DNA of 64,000 nt, taken from NCBI RefSeq assembly GCF_009858245.1, contig NZ_VMSB01000001.1, positions 3,229,623 to 3,293,622 of the forward strand. The letters are read 5' to 3'. The position numbers and the translations under genes were made by a program. The stretch comes from Ornithinibacter aureus (lineage in GTDB: Bacteria; Actinomycetota; Actinomycetes; Actinomycetales; Dermatophilaceae). The notes beneath the pieces were generated by a model. It made no database searches. It had not been told where the DNA came from and saw nothing but the letters and a program-made list of their open reading frames with translations. Positions 28,475-37,405 of the stretch are shown piece by piece (within the stretch, counting starts at the first letter, position 1; the number at the start of each line of letters is the position of its first letter).

Positions 28475-28521
28475 GACGGCTCAGACGACCGCTGCGCGAC
28501 CGCGCCGGTCGGAACTCAGAC

Positions 28522-29217
28522 TCAGTCGAGGTCGTCGGCTGCTGAGCGCGTCGGCCAGTGGTCGACGAGGTCGCCGGGGCCAAGGCCCAGGGCTCGTTCG
28601 ATGTCACCGGGCGAGGAGTCCTGCAGGTAGCTCGACACCACCCCCGAGAGGTCGCGCCAGTAGCCGCGCAGCGTCGACTCCGACAGGTACAACGTCCGGC
28701 TCAGTTCGGCGTACGTGAGCCCACGGGCCCGCCCGGCCAGCACCTCGCGTTGGCGCTTGTTGAGCACCGTGACCCGCCCACGGCGCACGAGCGCCTCGAT
28801 GAGCCCGGTGACACTCGGCGGTGCCACGAGCTCGCCGCGCGACACGGCGAGGAACGCCGTGCGCGTCTCGGCCAGGGTTGACGACTTCGACACCACCCCG
28901 GTCGCACCGGCCGCGAGGCACGAGGCCAGCACGAAGCGGCGCTCCTCCTGGGTGTAGACGCAGACGCGGTACCCGGCATCCACGGCGGCGTGGATGGCAG
29001 CCACGCCCTGCGCGGCGTCGGGCTGGCGCAGGTTGACCAGGTGCAGGTCGAGGATGACGACGTCGGCGCGCGGGGCCGCGGCGAGGAAGTCCTCGAGGCT
29101 GGGGTGGCTGGAGACGAAGGTGAGGTCGGGCAGCAGCACCGACAGCGACTCGCGCACGGCGGTGGCGTCGTCGACGAGGCTGAACCGGACGTCGGAACTC
29201 TGCTCGGGGTCGGTCAC
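28522..29217 (-). CDS. LuxR-family response regulator with divergent receiver
   Basis: The product is 231 residues. The receiver-like part has acidic residues in SLVDDATAV and the likely phospho-acceptor in VVILDLHLVN near residue 57. The expected lysine of the last strand is present in VVSKSS. The DNA-binding half contains LNKRQREVLAGRARGLTYAELSRTLYLSESTLRGYWRDLS, a LuxR helix-turn-helix with an unusual recognition helix. The start overlaps the kinase gene by 4 bp. Targets unknown. Confidence 0.85.
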   Translation of the reverse strand: MTDPEQSSDVRFSLVDDATAVRESLSVLLPDLTFVSSHPSLEDFLAAAPRADVVILDLHLVNLRQPDAAQGVAAIHAAVDAGYRVCVYTQEERRFVLASCLAAGATGVVSKSSTLAETRTAFLAVSRGELVAPPSVTGLIEALVRRGRVTVLNKRQREVLAGRARGLTYAELSRTLYLSESTLRGYWRDLSGVVSSYLQDSSPGDIERALGLGPGDLVDHWPTRSAADDLD

Positions 29218-30404
29218 CGGTCACCCTCTCTGGTCAGGGTGACGGTGGTGCCCACTCCGGGGACGCTGTCGATCGTGGTCTCGATTCCGTGCGGGCTCAG
29301 TTGGTCGAGGGTCAGGGTGCGGATGCCGACTCCGTAGGTCGTCTCACGGGTGTCGAAGCCGACCCCGTCGTCGTGCACGGTGACCGCCCAGCCGGGGGTG
29401 TCCTCGAGCTCCTCGGCGTGCAGCACGACCCGGGTCGCGTTGGCGTGCTGGCGCACGTTGATGAGGATGCTGCGCAGCGCGGTCGCGACATCGGTCGCCT
29501 CCGAGCCCAGCGTGGTTCCCCGGGCGAGGTCCGGGACGACGTCGAGGGGCAGGTCGGCGAACTCCGTCGCGATGTTCTCGACGAGCTCGGCGAGGTCGTG
29601 GGGTTCGTCGCCGGCCTGCCCCGGGCCTCCGGCGAGGTAGGCGCGCATGCGGTTGAGCTCGGTGGCGGCCTGGACCCAGACCTGCGAGGGCGTGCGGCTG
29701 TCGACGGCGCCGAGCGCGCCCTGGTCGACCAGGATCTTCATCAGCGCCGTGCCGTTGTGGATCGCGGCCCGAGCCTTGCGTTCCTCGTCCTCACGGGCGA
29801 GGCGGGCCGCGTACGCCCTGGACTCGTCGGCATCCTGCGCGATGCGCAGCACGGTGCCGACACCGAACCAGGCCAGTGGTGCGAGGCCGAGCATGGTGAA
29901 CAGCTCGCCGACGACCGTAGGCACGTCAGCAGCCGTGGAGATGATCGGCAGCACGTACACGGCGCGGGCGGCCACCAGGGCACCGATCAGTGCCCCCCAG
30001 ATGCGCACGTCGCGCACCCCGACGAGCGAGCCGGCGACCGAGAGCGAGTAGGCGCTCTGGAAGCCGATCCAGCTGCCCGTGCGCAGCTCGACCGGCACCG
30101 TGACGAGTCCGACGAGGATGAGGCCGACGGCGACGGCGGTGTCGAGGCACGCCCACGCGGTGCCCGGCGGCCGGCGTCGCACCACGCACACGGCTGCGGT
30201 GGCCAGCGCCATCACGCTGGCGACTGCCCACGTCACCGCGGTGAGGGCCCGGTGCTCGCCCTGGTCGAGAGCAGCCACCAGGGACGGGAGCATCTGGGCG
30301 AGGGTGGCGAGGCGCAGGCCGGCCACGAAGAGGCCGATGGCACGTTCGGCCCGTGGCAGGGTCGCCGCGTCGGTGCCCGTCTGGGCATCGGTCATGACGG
30401 TCAT
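29214..30404 (-). CDS. Membrane sensor histidine kinase
   Basis: The product is 396 residues with about five to six membrane segments in the first 190. The likely phospho-acceptor histidine is in RAAIHNGTALMKIL near residue 220, where most relatives have HD rather than HN. The ATPase domain has SILINVRQHANATR, HDDGVGFD and GVGIRTL. The ATG at 30404 follows GGAGG by six bases. It forms an operon with the response regulator. Confidence 0.85.
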   Translation of the reverse strand: MTVMTDAQTGTDAATLPRAERAIGLFVAGLRLATLAQMLPSLVAALDQGEHRALTAVTWAVASVMALATAAVCVVRRRPPGTAWACLDTAVAVGLILVGLVTVPVELRTGSWIGFQSAYSLSVAGSLVGVRDVRIWGALIGALVAARAVYVLPIISTAADVPTVVGELFTMLGLAPLAWFGVGTVLRIAQDADESRAYAARLAREDEERKARAAIHNGTALMKILVDQGALGAVDSRTPSQVWVQAATELNRMRAYLAGGPGQAGDEPHDLAELVENIATEFADLPLDVVPDLARGTTLGSEATDVATALRSILINVRQHANATRVVLHAEELEDTPGWAVTVHDDGVGFDTRETTYGVGIRTLTLDQLSPHGIETTIDSVPGVGTTVTLTREGDR

Positions 30405-30670
30405 CGCTCACCTCCCCGCAGTTCTGTGCGTTCGTTCGTCCCCTGCATCCTCCACCACGACGCAGGGTGCTCAGGGCCGTCCGGGGCCACAGCGCGTCAA
30501 TCCGAGCGACTTCCGCGCTTTCGTTGGATCCAAGAGGCTGTTTCTGCGGTTTCGTGGGATGCCGGGGCGGGCCGCGCCCGGCGACGCTGGCCCCGCGCCG
30601 GCCCGATGGGCGGCGCACCGTGATGACTGCCCGACACCGGGCCGGCGCCGGTCGTTCGAAGGAGAGCACC
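30405..30670. other. 266-bp divergent intergenic region with two short direct repeats
   Basis: It holds the ribosome binding site of the kinase (minus) and of the cutinase gene (plus, GGAG at 30661-30664). Two related 21-22 bp words, TTCCGCGCTTTCGTTGGATC (30511) and TTCTGCGGTTTCGTGGGATG (30542), lie in the same orientation. A third copy follows the cutinase gene at 31445. I see no gene. Confidence 0.6.
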
Positions 30671-31426
30671 ATGAAGGTCACCAGCACGAGGCGTCGCGTC
30701 CTGGCCGCCACCGCCGTCGTCGCCGCGGCGGTCGCGACCCAGGCCGCCGCCGTTCCGGCATCCGCCACCAACTCCACGCTCACCTGCGCCAACGTCATCA
30801 CGATCGTCACGCGCGGGTCGAACGAGGCCGCCGGCACCGGTGGAACGACGAACGTGTACTCCTCCGGTGGCCTCGGCCTGATGTCCGGGGTCGCGGGAAA
30901 GGTCGCCAGTGGGACCTCGAAGTCGGTGCGCACGGTCGGGCTGAAGTACCCGGCCGCCATCGGCTTCGGTGGGCTCGCGTACTTCTCCAGCCTGGACACC
31001 GGCAAGGCCCGGCTGGCCGCAGAGCTCAACCGGCTCGCCACGTTGTGCCCATCCTCCAGGACCGTGCTCATCGGCTACTCGCAGGGCGCGCACGTGGTCG
31101 GCGACGTCACGTCGAACAGCAACCCGAACAAGCTGACCAGCGGCGCCAAGAGCCGCATCGCCGCGGTCTACCTCACGGGTGACCCGGTGCGGCGCCCCTA
31201 CGAGTCGCACAACCGGGGGACCGGCATCGGTGGCGGGGTGCTCATCGACCGTGGAGCGGGGCAGATGAGCGGTCTGGGGTCGCGCATCGTCTCGTACTGC
31301 TCCAAGGGCGACTGGGCCTGCGATGCGCCCCACAAGGACCCCACCCGCAGTGCAGCGATCCACACCAGCTACGGCAACTCCACCCTCACCACGACCTACG
31401 GCACCTGGATCGTCGGCAAGCTCTGA
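30671..31426 (+). CDS. Secreted cutinase-family serine esterase
   Basis: The product is 251 residues. The N-terminus (TRRRVLAATAVVAAAVATQAAA) is a signal peptide ending near PASA; the triple arginine could also suit Tat export. The serine nucleophile is in IGYSQGAHVVGD near residue 139, the aspartate is probably in the GDPVR region near residue 175, and the histidine in AAIHTSYGN near residue 238. Four cysteines could form disulfides. Cutinase-like enzymes of actinobacteria cleave lipid or polyester bonds. The ATG follows GGAG by six bases. Confidence 0.9.
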   Translation: MKVTSTRRRVLAATAVVAAAVATQAAAVPASATNSTLTCANVITIVTRGSNEAAGTGGTTNVYSSGGLGLMSGVAGKVASGTSKSVRTVGLKYPAAIGFGGLAYFSSLDTGKARLAAELNRLATLCPSSRTVLIGYSQGAHVVGDVTSNSNPNKLTSGAKSRIAAVYLTGDPVRRPYESHNRGTGIGGGVLIDRGAGQMSGLGSRIVSYCSKGDWACDAPHKDPTRSAAIHTSYGNSTLTTTYGTWIVGKL

Positions 31427-31762
31427 GGCCTGGGAGATGGGCAATTCCGCGGATTCGTTGGATGCCGTGACCCCCACCCGAGCACCACGATGGTTCTCAG
31501 GGCTCCTCGCCGGGTCGCTGGTGAGGCAGGAGGGGTGAGCGCTGGCCCGGCCACCGGCCGATCCTGCCGGTGGCCGCGCCGTGCCCAACGGTGCAGGGTC
31601 CCGCCACCTCCGACGTGCCACCAGTCCCACCGCGGCTCGCCGTCTGCGTCGACTGCCGCCGAGGTGATGGGCCGTCCCGCTGAGGTGTGGGTCACTGCCC
31701 CGCAGGCCCGCGACATGGCAGGCTGTCCCCGGCATACTCACAGGTAACCAAAGGCGGCACCG
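31427..31762. other. 336-bp intergenic region without a recognisable gene
   Basis: It begins with a third copy of the cutinase-flanking repeat (31445-31466), which ends in a GGATGCCG word. The rest is GC-rich with several short inverted repeats and no convincing open frame on either strand. The AT-richer stretch around 31733-31755 is the best place for the promoter of the hydrolase gene at 31763. Confidence 0.5.
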
Positions 31763-32686
31763 ATGCAGAGCACGACGACCACGGTCACGGCGAGCGACGG
31801 GACCGCCCTGCACACGAACCGGTGGGTGCCGGACGGTGCGCCCAAGGCCGTCGTCCAGATCGCCCACGGCATGGCCGAGCACTCGGCCCGCTACGCCCGG
31901 CTGGCGCAGGCCCTCACCGAACACGGCTACGCCGTCTACGCGCACGACCACCGCGGGCACGGCTCGACGGCGAGCGAGATCGACCACGGGTACTTCGCCG
32001 ACGAGAACGGGTGGGACGCCGTCGTCGCGGACATGCGCGCCGTCACCCGCTTCGCCCAGGAGGAGAACCCCGGACTACCGGTCTTCCTCCTCGGGCACTC
32101 GATGGGCTCCTTCCTCTCGCGCACCTACGTCATCGAGGACAGTCGGGACCTCGCCGGCCTCGTGCTCTCGGGCACGGGCGGCGACCCCGGCCCGCTCGGC
32201 AAGATCGGCCTCGGTGTGGCCCGGCTGGAGAAGCGGGTGCGAGGCCCCCGCCACGTGAGCGCGCTGCTCGACAAGCTGACCTTCGGCCAGTTCAACGCGG
32301 CCTTCAAGCCCAACCGCACCGGGTTCGACTGGCTCTCGCGCGATGACGCCGAGGTCGACGCCTACGTCGACGACACGTACTGCGGTCGCACCTTCACCTC
32401 CGGCTTCTTCGTCGACCTCTTCGGCGGGATCCAGGTGATCAACGACCGTCGGCAGGTCGCGCGGGTGCGCCGTGACCTGCCCATCCTGCTCATCGCCGGC
32501 GACAAGGACCCCGTGGGCGACGGCGGAAAGGGCCCGCGCGCCGTGGCCGAGCAGTACACCTCCGTGGGGGTTCTCGACGTCACCTGCACGCTCTACCCGG
32601 GCGCCCGCCACGAGATCTTCAACGAGACCAACCGTGACGAGGTCACGGCCGACCTCGTCGCCTGGTTGGACTCCCACCTGCCCTGA
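31763..32686 (+). CDS. Monoacylglycerol lipase-like alpha/beta hydrolase
   Basis: The product is 307 residues of the Hydrolase_4 type. It shows the oxyanion loop IAHGMAEHSARY, the HDHRGHGST strand and the nucleophile in LLGHSMGSFLSR near residue 114. The acid is probably in GDKDPVG near residue 250 and the histidine in GARHEIFNE near residue 282. There is no signal peptide, so it acts inside the cell on lysophospholipids or monoacylglycerols. It lies 113 bp upstream of the AsnB fusion gene on the same strand. Confidence 0.88.
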   Translation: MQSTTTTVTASDGTALHTNRWVPDGAPKAVVQIAHGMAEHSARYARLAQALTEHGYAVYAHDHRGHGSTASEIDHGYFADENGWDAVVADMRAVTRFAQEENPGLPVFLLGHSMGSFLSRTYVIEDSRDLAGLVLSGTGGDPGPLGKIGLGVARLEKRVRGPRHVSALLDKLTFGQFNAAFKPNRTGFDWLSRDDAEVDAYVDDTYCGRTFTSGFFVDLFGGIQVINDRRQVARVRRDLPILLIAGDKDPVGDGGKGPRAVAEQYTSVGVLDVTCTLYPGARHEIFNETNRDEVTADLVAWLDSHLP

Positions 32687-32799
32687 TGCAACGCCCCGGC
32701 TCACCCCGGGCGAGCCGATGGAATCGGACGCGGGCGGCATCCGTGGCAGGCTGGGTGGGCACCACCGCCAGCCCCGATACGTGAGGACCGACCAGACGC

Positions 32800-35490
32800 A
32801 TGTGTGGCATCGCCGGATACCACGGGCTCCCCGCCGACCCCGCGCTGCTCCAGCGCATGAACGCACACCAGCAGCACCGAGGCCCCGACGGGGACGGGAT
32901 CTGCGTCGACGGGCCCTGCGGCCTGGCGCACCGGCGGCTGTCGATCATCGACATCGCCCACGGCCAGCAGCCGATGGACACCGCCGACGGTCGGTACGCG
33001 ATCGCCTACAACGGCGAGGTCTACAACTACCTCGACCTGCGCGGCGAGCTCGAGGCGCTCGGTCGTACCTTCACGACCGACTCGGACACCGAGGTCGTCC
33101 TCCAGGCCTTCGCGCAGTGGGGCGCCGACGCGTTCGACCGGTTCAACGGCATGTTCGGCCTGGCCATCTGGGACCGCCACGAGCAGCGGCTGACCCTGGC
33201 CCGCGACCACTTCGGCATCAAGCCGCTCTACGTCGCCATGGTCCCGAACGCGAGCGGGGAGGGCGAGGCGCTGCTGTTCTCCAGCGAGATCAAGCCGATC
33301 CTCGCGAGCGGCCTCTACGAGAAGCGGGTCAACGACCGCTCGGTCTACCGCTACCTGCGTTTCCGCGCCCACGAGGACGGCACCGAGACCTTCTTCGAGG
33401 GCATCGAGCGCCTCGCGCCGGGCGAGATGCTGGAAGCCGACGCGAACGGCATCCGACGTCGCATGTTCACCCGGCTGAAGGAGGAGCTGCTCGAGCTCGC
33501 CTCCGTGCAGCGCCCCTACGACGAGGCCGCGGCCGCCGAGTACAAGCGCCGCCTCGTGGAGTCGGTGCGGCTGCGCCTGCAGTCCGAGGTGCCCGTCGGC
33601 ACCAGCCTGTCCGGTGGTCTGGACTCCAGTGCGGTCGCCGTCATCATCAACCAGCTGCTGAACGAGGGTGACTCGCTCTCCCTCAGTGCGGTCGGCGCCC
33701 GGCAGAACACCTTCTCGGCGATCTTCCCCGGGTCGATCAACGACGAGGAGAAGTACGTCGACGAAGTGCTCGACATCTGCACGGGGCACGTCGAGGCGCA
33801 CAAGATCCTGCCGACGGCCGATGAGTTCAAGGCCGACCTGCTCGACTTCATCCGCACCCAGGAGGAGCCGATCATCTCCTCGGGGCCGTACGCGCAGTAC
33901 CAGGTGATGCGCGAGGCCACGAAGCACGTCACCGTCCTGCTCGACGGGCAGGGCGCCGACGAGATGATGGCCGGCTACATCCCGTACTACTTCGTCTACC
34001 TACGTCAGCTGCGCGCCCAGGGCGCCACCCTCGCGGCCGCCGAGCTCGCGAAGAGCCTCGACGTGCTCTACCGGCTGGGCCGCTTCAAGCTCAAGGCCAA
34101 GGTCAAGTTCAAGAAGTCGATCCCGACGACCCAGCTGCTCAACCGGGAGTTCGTCGCCGCCCACCGCGACGAGCGCTACAGCTCCGAGGGTGCCAACCTC
34201 AAGAAGCGCCTCGTCGAGGACCTGTTCCACAACTCGCTGCCGAGCCTGCTGCGCTACGAGGACAAGAACACGATGCGCTTCTCCCTCGAGGGGCGCGTGC
34301 CGTTCCTCGACAAGGAGGTGCTGAAGTTCATCTTCAGCCTGTCCGACGAGGCGATCATCAAGGACGGCTGGAACAAGCGGGTGCTGCGCGACGCGACCCG
34401 CGGCCTGCTCCCCGAGTCGATCAACCGGCGCCGCAACAAGATCGGCTTCACCACCCCCCAGGGCGAGTGGTTCATGCGGCTGAAGAACCACTTCTACAAC
34501 ATCTTCCTCAGCGAGTCCTTCGCCAACCGGCCGTACGTCAACCAGACAGAGGTCATCGCGGCGTTCGAGGGCTGGATCAAGGGCGCGAACGACGTCGACA
34601 CGATGACCTTCTGGCGCCTGATCAACCTCGAGCTGTGGATGCGCGAGTTCATCGACGAGCACGAGGATCCTGACGACGTCACCGCCGCGCCGGCCCGGGT
34701 CAAGACCGACTACGAGGCCAACGAGGGGCAGAACCTCGACCTCCTGACCTCCCTCGGTGAGGACGTGCGCCGCTACCCGGTGCGCACCGAGCTGTTCAGC
34801 CGCGACGACGACCTCGACGCGCGCGTGCTCGAGCACATCGACGCCTTCTTCGCCGGGCTGCCCGCCGCCGGCCCCGACCACGAGGCCGCGACGCGTGGAC
34901 CGTGGTGGTTCTTCCTGTCCGAGAAGGTCGTCGCGATCACGCAGGGCCGCTCCTACTTCGTCTGGGACATCAAGGTCGGTCGACCGGCCCGCGTGCTGTC
35001 GCGCTATGTGACCCGCACCCCCGCCGGAATCGGCCTCGGCAGCCCGTTCACCATGCAGCTCGCCATCCAGGAGGCCGGCCTGCCGCGGGTGCTCTACGCC
35101 TCGGCCGGTGGCGCCATCGGCAAGGTCATCGGGCGCAAGGGCCTGTTCTACGAGCTCGTCGGCAACCAGATCAACGCCATCGACGGACCGACGGAGTACT
35201 CCGCCTACCCGTCGAACGTCTCGGCGAAGCTGGCCCCGAAGGACCCGGATGCCGTGGCGGCGCGCCTCAGTGCCGCGATCCGCGAGCGGGTCCCCGAGCC
35301 GTGGCGCTCGACCTTCGGCGGCACGGTGATCATGGACGCCAACGACATCGGCCGCAACGTCCTCGGCTCCGACGTGCCGGGTGACTGGACCCGGTTCGAG
35401 GAGATGTTCGCCGACAACCCGCTCGGTCAGGGCTCGCAGCAGACGCCGATGGCGATGGTCTTCCTGCGCGAGGGCACCGCTCAGGCGTAG
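32800..35490 (+). CDS. Asparagine synthetase B fused to an F420-0:gamma-glutamyl ligase-like domain
   Basis: The product is 896 residues, against about 600-650 for an actinobacterial AsnB. Residues 1-240 are a class II glutaminase with nucleophile Cys2 (MCGIAGYHG). Residues about 250-630 are the synthetase domain with the PP-loop SGGLDS at 271-276. After a charged linker, residues about 701-896 match F420-0:gamma-glutamyl ligase-like proteins. The matching words are SEKVVAITQGRS, GIGLGSPFTMQLAIQEAGLP, AIDGPTEYS, DANDIGRNVLG and DNPLGQGSQQTP. The first part transfers glutamine ammonia to an ATP-activated carboxylate; the second joins glutamate to an acceptor in its known relatives. The true substrate is unknown and asparagine synthesis should not be assumed. 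Confidence 0.85.
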   Translation: MCGIAGYHGLPADPALLQRMNAHQQHRGPDGDGICVDGPCGLAHRRLSIIDIAHGQQPMDTADGRYAIAYNGEVYNYLDLRGELEALGRTFTTDSDTEVVLQAFAQWGADAFDRFNGMFGLAIWDRHEQRLTLARDHFGIKPLYVAMVPNASGEGEALLFSSEIKPILASGLYEKRVNDRSVYRYLRFRAHEDGTETFFEGIERLAPGEMLEADANGIRRRMFTRLKEELLELASVQRPYDEAAAAEYKRRLVESVRLRLQSEVPVGTSLSGGLDSSAVAVIINQLLNEGDSLSLSAVGARQNTFSAIFPGSINDEEKYVDEVLDICTGHVEAHKILPTADEFKADLLDFIRTQEEPIISSGPYAQYQVMREATKHVTVLLDGQGADEMMAGYIPYYFVYLRQLRAQGATLAAAELAKSLDVLYRLGRFKLKAKVKFKKSIPTTQLLNREFVAAHRDERYSSEGANLKKRLVEDLFHNSLPSLLRYEDKNTMRFSLEGRVPFLDKEVLKFIFSLSDEAIIKDGWNKRVLRDATRGLLPESINRRRNKIGFTTPQGEWFMRLKNHFYNIFLSESFANRPYVNQTEVIAAFEGWIKGANDVDTMTFWRLINLELWMREFIDEHEDPDDVTAAPARVKTDYEANEGQNLDLLTSLGEDVRRYPVRTELFSRDDDLDARVLEHIDAFFAGLPAAGPDHEAATRGPWWFFLSEKVVAITQGRSYFVWDIKVGRPARVLSRYVTRTPAGIGLGSPFTMQLAIQEAGLPRVLYASAGGAIGKVIGRKGLFYELVGNQINAIDGPTEYSAYPSNVSAKLAPKDPDAVAARLSAAIRERVPEPWRSTFGGTVIMDANDIGRNVLGSDVPGDWTRFEEMFADNPLGQGSQQTPMAMVFLREGTAQA

Positions 35491-36524
35491 AGCGGCTCCT
35501 CGCCCTCGGCAGGGGGCTCGGTCTTCGGGCTGAGGGTCCACAGCAGCCAGCCCAGCGCCCCGAGCGGCACCTCCATGAGGTGGGTGAACAGCGAGAAGAG
35601 CACGAGCCCGGCCGCGGCACCACCGGGATCGGCGCCCCAGCCGACGAGCACGACCGAGGTCGCGACCTCGGTGACCCCCAACCCACCCGGGGTGATGCCG
35701 ATCGTGGTGAGCAACCGGCCGATCGCGTAGGCCGCGAAGAGCAGGTTCAGGGGCAGCGTCACCCCGGTGCTGCGCATGATGAGCACGAAGAGCACGTAGT
35801 AGGCGGCGAAGAACCCGATCATCCCCAGGGTCATCGACCACCAAGCGTGTCCCACGACGTGCTTGATCCGGCCGCGCAGGTCGGTCACGAGGTCGGAGAT
35901 CCGCATCGTGGACTCCGGGCGCCGGCGCCTCACCAACGGGCCGATCACGGCATCCAACCCGCGACCGATGGCCTGAGCGGCCCGCTCGCTCGCGATGATC
36001 GACACCAGGGCCGTGAGGATCGCCAGACCCGTGAGCATCCCGGCCACGGCGAGGTCGGTGAGGGCCCCGGGCAGGCTGACGCCGCTGAACCACAGGACGG
36101 CGATCGCGATCACGGGCAGGGCGATGCGGGCCAGGACGTTCCAGACCCCGGTGACGACGACCGAGGTCGAGGTCGCGCGGCGGGAGAACCCCCACGAGCG
36201 ACAGATCGCGTACGTGGCGGCGAGGCCGACGGCGCCACCACCGGGGAGGAGGTTGGAGACCGATGACCCGCACAGGTTGACGACCAGTGCCTTGCTGTGG
36301 GTCAGCCCCGGCAGCGAACCGGTGATGGTGAAGGTGTAGCACCACAGCCCGGCGAGCATGAGCACCTGGAAGCCGATGGCGTGGCTGACGGGGACCGAGG
36401 AGATGACCGTGCCGATGTCGTGCCACGTCGTCTTGGCGAAGTAGGGCAGGCCCCACCACAACAGAGCCACGGCGAGGCCGATCCCGACCACACCCTGGAG
36501 CACCTTGCGTGCGTGCGGGTTCAC
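35481..36524 (-). CDS. LPG-synthase-like flippase-domain membrane protein
   Basis: The product is 347 residues from the GTG at 36524 and has about eight membrane helices. It matches the membrane half of MprF-type proteins (PF03706) through SSVSNLLPGGGAVGLAATYA near residue 90 and TIGITPGGLGVTEVA near residue 285. There is no lysyl-transferase domain, so it would act in lipid translocation or as an accessory, not in lysine transfer. Its start overlaps the PIG-L stop by GTGA. Its end overlaps the end of the AsnB fusion gene by 10 bp, convergently. Confidence 0.85.
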   Translation of the reverse strand: MNPHARKVLQGVVGIGLAVALLWWGLPYFAKTTWHDIGTVISSVPVSHAIGFQVLMLAGLWCYTFTITGSLPGLTHSKALVVNLCGSSVSNLLPGGGAVGLAATYAICRSWGFSRRATSTSVVVTGVWNVLARIALPVIAIAVLWFSGVSLPGALTDLAVAGMLTGLAILTALVSIIASERAAQAIGRGLDAVIGPLVRRRRPESTMRISDLVTDLRGRIKHVVGHAWWSMTLGMIGFFAAYYVLFVLIMRSTGVTLPLNLLFAAYAIGRLLTTIGITPGGLGVTEVATSVVLVGWGADPGGAAAGLVLFSLFTHLMEVPLGALGWLLWTLSPKTEPPAEGEEPLYA

Positions 36525-37369
36525 GCGTCTCCCTCGAAGATCTGGGTGTGGATGGGCCCCCCGCCGGGCAGGGCGGGGTCGCGGAACCACTCCCGGCCGA
36601 AGACGACATCGTAGAGAGGCCGCGGAATGCGCAGGAACGCGGCCAGGGTCCGGTCGCCGGTCTGGCCACCCTCGCCGACCGCGGCCGCACCACCACCGGT
36701 CGCCTGCGAGGCGTGGGCGCGCATCGACGACCGCTTGGCCACGATGTGCTTGCGCACGTCGATGCGGTGGGTGATGTCGGCGCGGGCGGTGAAGGCCCGC
36801 TCGAACGACGTCGGGTCGAACTCGGCCGGGAACCGGTAGACCCGAGCGACCGCGCGGATGGCCCGGGCGATCGTGTCGCGCGGCACCGTGGCCTCGAGCA
36901 CGCGGGGGGTGCCGGCGATCACGGCAGCCCGTGCGCCCACCTCGTGCACCCGCACGTGGTCGCGATGGCCGTAGCCGCCGTTGGCGTCGTAGGAGATGAG
37001 CAGGTCCGCGCGTTCGGTGCGCAGGATCGCCGCGAGTCGCTCGGCGGCCTCCTCGAGCGGGGCGCGGGTGAAGCGCACCTGCCCCGGCACGTCGGGTTCC
37101 GGCTGCGGCCCGCTGCCGCTGTCGGCGTAGCCGAGCCACTCGACGCGGGCCACCCCGAGCGCCTGCGCCGACTGCCGCGCCTCGTTCAGGCGCAGGCCGC
37201 CGAGCTGCCCGTCGGCGCGCAGCTCGGCCGCTGCCAGCCCGGCCCCGCCGTCGGTGGCGAGCACGAGGACGACGCGGTGGCCCGCGCTGGCCAGGCGCGC
37301 CATCGTGCCGGCCGTCAGCAGGGCCTCGTCGTCGGGGTGGGCGTGGAACGCCACGATCGTTGCAGACAT
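36521..37369 (-). CDS. PIG-L/LmbE-family deacetylase
   Basis: The product is 282 residues. The zinc site AHPDDEAL is at residues 10-17 (His11, Asp13, Asp14), and a second zinc histidine is in GYGHRDHVRVHE near residue 139. The family removes acetyl groups from N-acetylglucosamine-containing molecules such as the mycothiol precursor, or from related glycosides. Its gene overlaps that of the flippase-like protein and is divergent from a glycosyltransferase. Both points suggest a sugar-lipid or glycoside pathway rather than mycothiol alone. Confidence 0.88.
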   Translation of the reverse strand: MSATIVAFHAHPDDEALLTAGTMARLASAGHRVVLVLATDGGAGLAAAELRADGQLGGLRLNEARQSAQALGVARVEWLGYADSGSGPQPEPDVPGQVRFTRAPLEEAAERLAAILRTERADLLISYDANGGYGHRDHVRVHEVGARAAVIAGTPRVLEATVPRDTIARAIRAVARVYRFPAEFDPTSFERAFTARADITHRIDVRKHIVAKRSSMRAHASQATGGGAAAVGEGGQTGDRTLAAFLRIPRPLYDVVFGREWFRDPALPGGGPIHTQIFEGDA

Positions 37370-37405
37370 CGCCGCCCATCCTCGCGCATGGCAGGCTGTC
37401 CGCTC

